Below are positions 9,536-17,283 of a stretch of 64,000 nt of DNA, piece by piece. Position numbers and translations under genes: made by a program. The notes below the pieces were generated by a model. The model did no database searches. It had not been told where the DNA came from and saw only the letters and a list, made by a program, of their open reading frames with translations. How positions within the stretch are numbered: position 1 is the stretch's first letter; the number at the start of each line of letters is the position of its first letter. The DNA is from Pseudomonadota bacterium (lineage in GTDB: Bacteria > Myxococcota_A > UBA796 > UBA9615), in the NCBI GenBank assembly GCA_024229515.1, contig JAAESI010000153.1:1-64000 (forward strand), given 5' to 3'.

Positions 9536-10553
9536 TCCCAGCGACCTGCGCGCCTGGGCCAACGGCTCCCGCCACGACCCCAACGACCGACGCGGCTTCT
9601 ACGAGTCCTGGTTTCAGCGCGCCAACCACCCGAGCAAACCGCGGGCGTTCTGGATTCGGTACACGGTGTTCGTCCCCAAGGGGCGGCCCGACGACGCCAT
9701 GGGCGAGCTGTGGGCGATGTACTTCGACCGCGACGAGGGCCGCATCGTCGCCGCCAAGGAGGTGCTCCCGCTGAGGGACTGCTCGCTGGCTCCCGACGGC
9801 CTGAACGTCACGATGGACGGACGGCTTCTCGACAACAGCCACGTGGTCGGATCGGCCCGCAACAACGGCCGCGCGATCGACTGGGACCTGAGGTACACGA
9901 CGCCATCGCCGCCCCTGCTGAACTTCCCCCCGAAGCTGTATCCGGGCGGCTTCCCCAAGGCCAAGGCGCTGGTCGGATCGCCCAACGCGGTGTTCGACGG
10001 CACCCTCGGCGTCGACGGCGACGAGATCCGGATCGACGGGTGGGTGGGAAGTCAGAACCACAACTGGGGATCGCAGCACACCAACACCTACGCCTGGGGC
10101 CAGGTCTGCGGCTTCGACAACGAACCGGACACGTTCCTGGAGTGCGGCGCGGGCAAGCTCAAGTTCGGCCCGCTGTGGACCCCGTGGATGTCGGTGATCG
10201 TGCTGCGCGACGGCGATCGGGAGCATCAGTTCAACGGCATCGGGCAGTGGATGCGCAACGGCGGATCGTTCGACTGGTACCGGCTCCAGCTGGACGGAAC
10301 CAAGGGCGGGATCCGCATCGCCGGGAGCATCGAGGCCAAGCGGGAGGACTTCGTCGGGCTCCCCTACTGGAACCCCCCGGGGGGGATTCGCACGTGCCTC
10401 AACAGCAAGCTGGCGCGCGCCGAGTTCGTCATCGAGGAGCCCGGCAAGGAGCCGCTCAGGCTGGTCAGCGAGCACCGCGCCGCGCTGGAGCTGTTCCCCG
10501 TGGCCGACGACCACGGGATCGAGATCATGGATCTGCCGGCGCCGGTTCCGTAA
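9510..10553 (+). CDS. Calycin-like protein (CrtC/AttH-type fold suspected)
   Basis: 347 residues from the ATG at 9510, with GGGG just upstream; an in-frame ATG at 9501 is also possible. The sequence is rich in beta-strand and aromatic residues. It has a FYESWFQRA motif near the N-terminus and a central SQNHNWGSQHTNTYAWGQV segment resembling the His/Trp-rich core of hydroxyneurosporene synthase/AttH-like lipid-binding enzymes. No signal peptide is seen. The fold is an inference and the substrate is unknown. It starts inside the upstream HDOD gene and its 3' end overlaps the convergent membrane-protein gene by 29 bases. Confidence 0.5.
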   Translation: MHSPPPPSDPSDLRAWANGSRHDPNDRRGFYESWFQRANHPSKPRAFWIRYTVFVPKGRPDDAMGELWAMYFDRDEGRIVAAKEVLPLRDCSLAPDGLNVTMDGRLLDNSHVVGSARNNGRAIDWDLRYTTPSPPLLNFPPKLYPGGFPKAKALVGSPNAVFDGTLGVDGDEIRIDGWVGSQNHNWGSQHTNTYAWGQVCGFDNEPDTFLECGAGKLKFGPLWTPWMSVIVLRDGDREHQFNGIGQWMRNGGSFDWYRLQLDGTKGGIRIAGSIEAKREDFVGLPYWNPPGGIRTCLNSKLARAEFVIEEPGKEPLRLVSEHRAALELFPVADDHGIEIMDLPAPVP

Positions 10554-11733
10554 TCGGGCCCCAGCCGGGGGGCGGATCCTCCTGCACCTGGTAGGGCACG
10601 CCGCAGCAGAACGAGGGCCCTCGGTGGGGCCACGTCCGTGGATCTTCGCGGGTCGGCTGCTCGATCTGAGCCGGGAGCGCAGCTTCGACGCGGACCGCCG
10701 CGCGCTGCCACGCCACGGCCTCGTACGTTCCCGCGACCGCGGTCAGCGCGACGACCCCGATCACGGCGTTCCGCAGCCGCGGCTCCTCCGCCAGATCGGC
10801 CCACGCAAGGGCGATCCCGAGCGACGGCAGGAGCAGGTACCACTGCCCCCCGTCGTTGGGGAGCACGTGCAGCACCGGCAGGAGCGCAGACCCGGCCATC
10901 GCGGTGCCCCGCTGCCAGCCGGGGCGGCCCGCGCCGAGGTAGACAAACGCAGCCGCGGTCGGCACCGCGAGGGCGATCCCGACCACGTCCCGCGTCACCG
11001 CCGGCACCCCCACGGGCACGAACCAGGGCACCGCCAGCTCCACCGCAAACGGCGCCCACAGCGACGACGCCGCCTGCCACGCGGCCGGCCCGGGCCGGTA
11101 GGACTCCGCCACGTTCGTCAGCGCGAAGCAGACCGCAAAGGCCCCCACCGCCCCCGCGGCGGGGAGCAGCCACCCCCACGAAGCGCCGGGGGCGCCGGGG
11201 TCAGACCCTGCGCAGGGTCTGACCCCGAGCGCCCCGAGCGCGAGGTAGGCGACGACGGCGACCCCGGTCTCCTTGAAGAGCACCGCGGCGACGGCCAGCA
11301 GCGTGGCGAGGAGCCAACGACGGTGGGAGGCGGCGAGCAGGGCGCCCACGGCGCAGATCGCCATCAGCAGGTCGGCGCGCCCCCCGATCCAGCCAGCGGT
11401 GGCGGCGTGGGAGGCGTGCACGGCGAAGAAGCAGCCGCCGATCATCGCCGCCCGGGCCGAGACCCAGGTGCGCAGCCAGAGCACGCTGAGGCCGACGAGG
11501 AGGCCGTGCAGGAGCAGCTGAATCCCGTGCCGAAGCGGCCACCCGAGGCCCGCGTCGAGCCAGAAGCCGTAGGTCGTGAGGGGGCGCCACGTGCCGCTTC
11601 CCCCGATCGGCAGCATCCATGGCGCGATGGGGTCCAGACCGATCCACTTGCGCGCTTCGTAGGTCATCACCCGCTCGTCGATCAGCGGCGGGGCCCCCAA
11701 CGACGGGAGCCAGACGATCACCGCCACCGCCAC
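10525..11733 (-). CDS. Multi-pass membrane protein, GT-C/TMTC-like
   Basis: 402 residues with a GTG start and roughly nine to ten hydrophobic segments. The N-terminal part follows the pattern of GT-C/TMTC mannosyltransferase-like proteins: an acidic residue pair in the first loop (PPLIDERV), RPLTTYGFWLDAGLG, then FAVHASHAATAGWIGGRADL, the HP-x-H-x-E-A-x-x-W-I-x-G-R-x-D-L-type stretch. It is probably a membrane glycosyltransferase of the periplasmic face, though the donor and acceptor are unknown. A perfect 30-base palindrome lies in frame in a loop between membrane segments (see 11197-11226). Confidence 0.65.
   Translation of the reverse strand: MAVAVIVWLPSLGAPPLIDERVMTYEARKWIGLDPIAPWMLPIGGSGTWRPLTTYGFWLDAGLGWPLRHGIQLLLHGLLVGLSVLWLRTWVSARAAMIGGCFFAVHASHAATAGWIGGRADLLMAICAVGALLAASHRRWLLATLLAVAAVLFKETGVAVVAYLALGALGVRPCAGSDPGAPGASWGWLLPAAGAVGAFAVCFALTNVAESYRPGPAAWQAASSLWAPFAVELAVPWFVPVGVPAVTRDVVGIALAVPTAAAFVYLGAGRPGWQRGTAMAGSALLPVLHVLPNDGGQWYLLLPSLGIALAWADLAEEPRLRNAVIGVVALTAVAGTYEAVAWQRAAVRVEAALPAQIEQPTREDPRTWPHRGPSFCCGVPYQVQEDPPPGWGPITEPAPADP
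11197..11226. repeat. Perfect 30-base palindrome, REP-like, inserted in a coding sequence
   Basis: The arm GGGGTCAGACCCTGC is followed immediately by its exact reverse complement. The element is a multiple of three and adds ten codons (about RPCAGSDPG) to a loop of the membrane protein at 10525-11733. GGGTCAGACCC-type palindromes are typical of REP elements mobilised by RAYT (Y1) transposases. Only this copy was seen in the window and no transposase is nearby. Confidence 0.75.
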
Positions 11734-11798
11734 GGGGAACCAGATTGTGGCGCGGTCCTGGGTGCTGGGGGCGTCGATGGCCGTTAGGATACGCGCCC

Positions 11799-12530
11799 GT
11801 GACCGCCGTACCCCGCCTCCGCGACGACGTCCGCATCCGCCGCACCGACGACGGCCAGTTCGCCGTGTCCGACCGCGAGGGGGCCGAACTGTTCCGTCTG
11901 ACCGTGGGTGGTTTCGCCCTGCTCCGGTTCATGGACGGGGTGACCGACCGCGCTGCCGTGCTGGCCTCGTCGGGGCTCGACCCCGAGGATCTGGACGGCT
12001 GGATCGCCAGCCTCGACGAGGCCGGCGTGCTCGTGGACGACTCCCGCGCGGTGCGGGCGTTGCGCTACCTCGCCGAACAGGGCATCGCGTTCCGCCGCGC
12101 CTCCCCTGACCGCCGGGGCGATGACCGCGACGACGACGACGGCCGGCGCGACCCCGCCAGCTCCGTGGCGCCGTGGTGGAACTACGCCGTGGTGCTCCTG
12201 AACGACGGCATGTTGGAAGAAGCCGTCGACGTGCTCGACCGCATGGCCGACAGCCTGCCCGGCGACGCCCGCGTGCCCGAGGCGGCGCGACACCTGAAGT
12301 TCGTGCTCGCCTCCGAAGCCAACCCCGCCCTCGCCCAAGACCGCCGCGACGTCGGCTGGGATGCGTTCGATGCCGCCCTCCGCGACGTGCTCGAGGACGG
12401 CACCTGCCCCCGCTGCAACCAGCGGTTCGAGGTCGAACTGGGGGCCAACAACCGCTGCTGGTCGTGCGGCGCGAGCTTCTCCGGCTGGATCCTGGACCAC
12501 GCCGTGGACGAAGACCGGAGGAACGGGTGA
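11799..12530 (+). CDS. PqqD-like domain protein with C-terminal zinc ribbon
   Basis: 243 residues from the GTG at 11799 (VTAVPRLRDDVRIRR). Residues of about 5-85 resemble PqqD-like peptide-binding domains (FRLTVGGFALLRFMDGVTDRAAV). A middle helical section (WNYAVVLLNDGMLEEAVDVLDRM) looks like a TPR. The C-terminus holds a zinc ribbon, CPRC at residues near 205 and CWSC about 20 further on. The combination suggests a protein that binds peptides or partner proteins, not a classical PQQ enzyme, since no radical SAM gene is near. It overlaps the next gene by four bases (GTGA), so the two are translationally coupled. Confidence 0.6.
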   Translation: MTAVPRLRDDVRIRRTDDGQFAVSDREGAELFRLTVGGFALLRFMDGVTDRAAVLASSGLDPEDLDGWIASLDEAGVLVDDSRAVRALRYLAEQGIAFRRASPDRRGDDRDDDDGRRDPASSVAPWWNYAVVLLNDGMLEEAVDVLDRMADSLPGDARVPEAARHLKFVLASEANPALAQDRRDVGWDAFDAALRDVLEDGTCPRCNQRFEVELGANNRCWSCGASFSGWILDHAVDEDRRNG

Positions 12531-13615
12531 GTTCACCGCTGCAGGAGTTGACCGACGACGAGCGCGCCATGCTGGACGACCTCGGCTTCGACGCCGAGGC
12601 GTTCGACCGGCTGGCCGCGACGGTCCGCGCGGGCACCGTCCCGCCCAACACCGTGGACGGCGCGGTCGAGCCGCCCCGCAAAGGCTCGATCGTCCCTCCT
12701 GCGCCGACCGGAACGATGCAGGGCGACGCGCTGAAGGACGCCGGCCGGCAGCTGCTGGACGCCGGCAAAGCGGCCGTCGTCGTGCTCAACGGCGGCATGG
12801 CCACGCGGTTCGGGGGACGGGTCAAGGGGGTCGTGGACGCGCTCCCGGGGCGATCGTTCCTCCAACTCCAGGCCTCTCGTCTGACGGCCGCTCGGGCGCC
12901 GCTGTTGGTCATGAACTCGAGGGCGACGGACGAGGCCACGCGGGCTCACCTCGCGGGGCTCGACCACGACCTCGACGTCCTCTGCTTCAAGCAGTCCGGC
13001 GTGCCACGGCTCAACCCCGACGGGAGCCTGTTCCGGGACGAGGACGGCGCCATCTCGGTCTACGGACCGGGCCACGGTGATCTGGTGCCGTCGCTGCGCC
13101 GCTCGGGCGCCCTCGCCGCGGCCCGCGAGCGCGGCGTCGAGTACCTGCTGATAGCGAACGTCGACAACCTCGGCGCGAGCCTCGACCCCGCCTTGCTCGG
13201 CCGGTTCGCCGCCAGCGGCGCCGACATGATGGTCGAGGTCGCCCCCAAGAACCCCGGGGACAAGGGCGGGGCGCCCGCGCGGGTGAACGGCCAGCTCAAG
13301 ATCCTGGAGGGGTTCGCGTTCCCGGCCGACTTCGATCAGGACTCGATCCCGGTGTTCAACACCAACACCCTGTGGCTCCGCACCGACGCCCTGGACCAGG
13401 AGTTCCCCCTCCGCTGGTACGTGGTCCACAAGCAGGCCGGCGGCCGGCCCGTCGTGCAGTTCGAGCGCCTCGTGGGGCAGCTCAGCTGGTTCCTGAACAC
13501 CGAGTGGGTCAACGTGCCCCGGTCGCGTTTCCTGCCGGTCAAGACGCCCGCGGACCTGGAGTCCGTCGCGCCCGAGTTGAAGAGGATGTTTGGCACATCG
13601 CTGACGGTCCTGTAG
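12527..13615 (+). CDS. UDPGP-family nucleotidyltransferase (UTP-sugar-1-phosphate uridylyltransferase)
   Basis: 362 residues with a GTG start coupled to the gene upstream. The nucleotide-binding motif is VVVLNGGMATRFGGRVKG (near residues 84-101), the UDPGP-type variant of the G-G-x-G-T-R loop. Downstream, YLLIANVDNLGASLDP supplies the metal-binding N-V-D-N typical of eukaryotic-type UGP/UAP enzymes, and PVFNTNTLWLR follows. It likely makes UDP-glucose or UDP-N-acetylhexosamine in the cytosol. The first 55 residues have no recognised domain. Pairing with a PqqD-like/zinc-ribbon protein is unusual. Confidence 0.8.
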   Translation: MSSPLQELTDDERAMLDDLGFDAEAFDRLAATVRAGTVPPNTVDGAVEPPRKGSIVPPAPTGTMQGDALKDAGRQLLDAGKAAVVVLNGGMATRFGGRVKGVVDALPGRSFLQLQASRLTAARAPLLVMNSRATDEATRAHLAGLDHDLDVLCFKQSGVPRLNPDGSLFRDEDGAISVYGPGHGDLVPSLRRSGALAAARERGVEYLLIANVDNLGASLDPALLGRFAASGADMMVEVAPKNPGDKGGAPARVNGQLKILEGFAFPADFDQDSIPVFNTNTLWLRTDALDQEFPLRWYVVHKQAGGRPVVQFERLVGQLSWFLNTEWVNVPRSRFLPVKTPADLESVAPELKRMFGTSLTVL

Positions 13616-13627
13616 ACAAGCGCCGCC

Positions 13628-14527
13628 ATGGCTACTGCTCGACTCGACCGACTTCGCTTCCAGATGATGCCCGGCGCGCTCATCTGCTACCTCGTCTTCA
13701 CCTGGATTCCGATCGCGATCAGCGGCGGCCTCTTCTGGCTGTGGAACACCTTCTCCGGCACGGCGATCACCATCCCGATCATCGAGATGATCGTGTTCCT
13801 GCTGGTCCTCCGGCAGATCAACGTGTTCACCGTGAGCTCGCTGTTCCACCGCAGCTACAGCCACAAGCAGTTCGAGTACATCAAGCCCGTCGAGTGGCTC
13901 ATGCGCCGCTGGAACTGGCTGCTCCTGGGCACCGGCGGACGGGCCTGGGCGATGATGCATCGGTGGCACCACGCCAAGGCCGACACCCCCGAAGACCCCC
14001 ACTCGCCCACCAAGGAGGGCGGCTCGCTGTGGAACATCACGGCGCAGTCGGCCGAGTCGTACGTCGAGTGCATCAAGAACGAGAACGGCAAGTACGACAA
14101 GTACATGAAGGGTCTGCCGGACGACCGGTTCGAGAACTTCGTGCGCTTCTTCGAGGTGCGCGGCTTCTGGGTCCTGGCGCTGAGCCGGGTGCCCGTCGTC
14201 GCCGGCGTGCTCTACCTCGTGCCCGGCGTGTCGCTGCCCGCAGCGTTCCTGGCGCTGCCCGCGGTGATGGGCTCGGCCTGGTACTCGACCGTCATCATGG
14301 TCAACGGCCTGTGCCACCTCGTCGGCTACCGCATCTGGGACAACGAGGACACCTCCACCAACCTCTTCCCCATCGACTTCTTCGGCTGGGGCGAGGCGCT
14401 GCACCACAACCACCACGAGCGGCAGAGCCGGGCCAACAACGCCCACGCCACGTGGGAGTTCGACCCCGGGTACTGGGCGCTGTGGTTCCTCAGCAAGATC
14501 GGCATCGTGAAGAACCTCCGCCCCTAG
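13628..14527 (+). CDS. Membrane fatty acid desaturase (acyl-CoA desaturase type)
   Basis: 299 residues. All three histidine boxes of membrane di-iron desaturases are present: HRSYSH (residues 74-79), HRWHH (111-115) and HHNHHE (259-264). Four hydrophobic segments flank them in the usual arrangement. The box pattern resembles delta-9 acyl-CoA desaturases, which introduce a double bond into saturated chains using O2 and an electron donor. The flavin reductase at 3685 could be such a donor, but that is speculation. The stop is followed directly by a broken gene on the same strand. Confidence 0.88.
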   Translation: MATARLDRLRFQMMPGALICYLVFTWIPIAISGGLFWLWNTFSGTAITIPIIEMIVFLLVLRQINVFTVSSLFHRSYSHKQFEYIKPVEWLMRRWNWLLLGTGGRAWAMMHRWHHAKADTPEDPHSPTKEGGSLWNITAQSAESYVECIKNENGKYDKYMKGLPDDRFENFVRFFEVRGFWVLALSRVPVVAGVLYLVPGVSLPAAFLALPAVMGSAWYSTVIMVNGLCHLVGYRIWDNEDTSTNLFPIDFFGWGEALHHNHHERQSRANNAHATWEFDPGYWALWFLSKIGIVKNLRP

Positions 14528-15679
14528 TGAGGGTGCGAGAGCGTCGCTGGCGCAGCTGCGCAGCCGGTCGCTGGAGGCCCACGGCCTCACCGGCTCCCGT
14601 CCCCTCGACCCCGTCGCCGCGACCCTCCGCGCAGGCTTCCTGTACGCCGCGACGCCGACCTGCCACCGCGGCCTCGCGGCCCGGATCGACGGCTACACGC
14701 CCGCGCTCCTGGAGCAGGTCCTCGACCGGGACCGGAGCCTGCTGCGGGTCGGCGGCATGCGTGGATCCGTGTTCCTCGTGCCCCCGGACCTCGTGGCGGC
14801 GGCGCTGGCCCTGAACTCCAGCGGCGGGACCGCGTGGCTGCTCAAGGCATCGGGGCTGGCGGACGAGTACGACGCGATCGCGGCGGAGACGCTGGAAGCG
14901 GTCGGCGAACGGGACTGGAGCCCCCGGGAGCTCAGAGAAGCCCTCGGTCGCCCCGATCTGAAGGGCTCGCGGATGAGCGCCCTGCTGCGGTCGATGACCG
15001 ATGGGGGACTGCTCGTGAGGGCCGGCGTCTCCGGCGGCGCCCGCTCTCAGGCATGGCGGTACGCGGCGATGGACCGCTTCGTGGCGCTGCCCGAGGTGCG
15101 ACCCACGAAGGAAGAGGCGATGCGCACGATGGCGCCGATCTGGCTGGAGGCCAACGGTCCCGCGACCGGGGATGACTTCGCGTGGTGGTCCGGAGGACCC
15201 AAGCGGCTGGCGCGGGCGGTGTTCGCCGACGCTGCTCCGGTCGCGATCGAGGTCGACGGACTCGGAGTCGTGCACGGACCGAGGCGCAGCGCGCGGCCCT
15301 GGCGCAGGCGCCCGATCACTCGACGGCCGTGACGCTCCTGCCGGTGTGGGACGCGTGGATGATGGCGAGCCGCCACCGCGACCGAACGATCGACGCCCCC
15401 CATCGGCCGTTCGTCGTCGACAAGAGCGGCAACGTCGCCTCCGCCGTGCTCCGGGGAGGGCGGGTCGTGGGGGTGTGGGAGATCGCCGATTCGACCCTGT
15501 GGTTCGGAGCGCTCCCGGGGGAGACCCTCGAGCCCGACGAGTTGGAGGCAGCAGCGGCTCGGCTGGCCGGGGTCGACGCGATCGACTCGATGCGCGCGCG
15601 GGATCCGATCGCGCTGGATGGGGGCGGCCAGAACGCATTCCATGCGCCCCTGACCTGGGGCGGACGGCGGCCCGCGTAG
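14526..15679 (+). pseudogene. Winged-helix DNA glycosylase-like gene (AlkZ/HTH_42 type), frameshifted
   Basis: The conserved protein runs through two frames. From about 14546 to 15277 one frame reads SLAQLRSRSLEAHGLTGSRP, HRGLAARIDGYTP and GGMRGSVFLVPPDLV. From about 15279 a second frame carries the conserved C-terminal motifs TLLPVWDAWMMASRHRDR and FVVDKSGNVASAVL. A one-base loss near 15276-15281 explains the switch (VVHG then TEAQRAALA). In addition, the first frame has no ATG, GTG or TTG before 14757, although the conserved N-terminus starts about 70 codons earlier. So both start and frame are damaged. The family (PF06224) includes AlkZ, which unhooks DNA crosslinks. It may be a pseudogene or hold sequence errors. 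Confidence 0.75.
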
Positions 15680-17266
15680 CTACTTTTTGTCCGAGCCAGC
15701 CCCGACCAGGACGTAGAGCGCGGAGGCGGCGCGGACGGCGACGTGCGGATCCTCGTCGGTCAGGAGCTCCTTCATCAGCTCCTTGTCCTCAGCGCGGCAC
15801 GAAGCCACGCCCGCGTCGACGGCGAGTTCGCGGATGGTGGGCAGGTCGGCCTTCAGCCCCAGCTGCACCAGCGGCGCCCACTCGTCGCTGCCGTCGGCGA
15901 CCATGCCGCGCAGCACCTCGTTCATCACCCGGTCCTGACCCTGGCTGAAGAGCCCCTGAACGGCGAGGCTCAGCCCCGTCGCCCCCCGGACCACCACCGC
16001 GCGGGCGGTGAACGCCTTCGTCGCGGGATCCATCACCTGCATGCCGGCCTCCAGCGCGGGGGCCACCGCGTCGTCGTCGCCCAGCCCCGGCAGCACCATC
16101 GACCGGGCCGCCTGCTGCGCCACCACCGCGTCGCTGTCCGACAGCGCCAGCTTCGTCCACGTCCCCCGATCCGGCGCCATCGTGCGCGCCACCGCGGAGG
16201 CCCAGGTGCGGCGCTCCTCCGCCGGGATGGTGGCCCACACCGCGGCTGCCTCGGGAGCCCCTTCGCGGGCGAACCCGATCACCGCGGCCAGCCGCTCGCC
16301 GGCCGCACCGGAGCCATCCTTGCTCTCGAGGAAGCGCGACCGCTCCCGGTTCGCCGTCTGCGCCTGCAGCCCGGAGACGGCGAGCACCCGGAGCACGCCT
16401 TCGGTGGTCTCCGCCCACGAACCCAACTGCTCTACGGTCCAGGTCGGCCCCTGCGTGTCCGGCCCCAGCAGGAACAGCGCCATCGCTCGCTGCTCGTCCC
16501 CCGCCGCCGCCAGCGTCGTCACCAGGGTGCCGATGAAGTCGCCCCGGCCCGGCCCCGGAGGCAGGTCCAGGCTGGCGATGATCGCGGCCTCGCGGAGGTC
16601 CTCGTCGGCCAGCGCGCCCTGCCGGAGGATCTCCAGCGCCTGGCCCGTCTGTTGCTCGGTCAGCCCGCCGGTGCCGAGGTGGCGTCCGGCCGCGCGCACG
16701 ACCCGCCGCCGGAGCTTCGGGTCCGCGTCCGCCGCGTACCGCTCCACGATCGCCCAGCTCCCCGCCGGGGGCAGGCTCCCGGGGAGCGCGTCGATGACCG
16801 CGGCGATCTCGTCCGCGGAGACGGCCACCTTCGTCAGCGAGCCGGTGCCCAGGTGCTTCGCCTCGAGCAGATCCTCGAAGAACGCGACGTCCACCACGCC
16901 CTCGGGGGCGCACCGCGCCAGCGCTCGGTAGTCGCTCAGCAGCCAGCGGCCTCCAGCCCCCAGCACGACCTCGCGGAGCACCTCCGGCTCGTGCCGCTCC
17001 AGGGCCGCCGACAGCGCCGCGTACTCGGTGGCGGCGAGGGCCCGATCTTCCTGCTCGAGGCGGATGAGCACCCGGTAGCGCCAGCCCGACAGCACCCGAC
17101 TGTGCTTCTCCAGGTAGCCCTCGAGGTAGGTGAGGGCCTGATCGTACTTGTCCTGCTCGAGGAACTTCTCGACCTTCACGATCATCTTCTGCTCGTGCCC
17201 GAGGCAGCCGCTGAGGAGGACCAGGGGCAGGCACAGCAAGAGGAGGGCACAGGTGCGATGGAGCAT
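15680..17266 (-). CDS. Helical-repeat lipoprotein (HEAT/TPR-like), unknown function
   Basis: 528 residues. The signal peptide MLHRTCALLLLCLPLVLLSGC ends in a lipobox. The mature protein begins with a TPR-like unit (KFLEQDKYDQALTYLEGYLEKH) and is otherwise Ala/Leu-rich and helical, with HEAT-like spacing near the end (AVRAASALYVLVGAG). It is likely a periplasmic or outer-membrane scaffold, but no specific family is recognised. The gene abuts the broken winged-helix gene tail to tail and is divergent, by only 17 bases, from the lipoprotein gene at 17284. Confidence 0.6.
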   Translation of the reverse strand: MLHRTCALLLLCLPLVLLSGCLGHEQKMIVKVEKFLEQDKYDQALTYLEGYLEKHSRVLSGWRYRVLIRLEQEDRALAATEYAALSAALERHEPEVLREVVLGAGGRWLLSDYRALARCAPEGVVDVAFFEDLLEAKHLGTGSLTKVAVSADEIAAVIDALPGSLPPAGSWAIVERYAADADPKLRRRVVRAAGRHLGTGGLTEQQTGQALEILRQGALADEDLREAAIIASLDLPPGPGRGDFIGTLVTTLAAAGDEQRAMALFLLGPDTQGPTWTVEQLGSWAETTEGVLRVLAVSGLQAQTANRERSRFLESKDGSGAAGERLAAVIGFAREGAPEAAAVWATIPAEERRTWASAVARTMAPDRGTWTKLALSDSDAVVAQQAARSMVLPGLGDDDAVAPALEAGMQVMDPATKAFTARAVVVRGATGLSLAVQGLFSQGQDRVMNEVLRGMVADGSDEWAPLVQLGLKADLPTIRELAVDAGVASCRAEDKELMKELLTDEDPHVAVRAASALYVLVGAGSDKK

Positions 17267-17283
17267 GGTAGGAAGCGTGTCAC

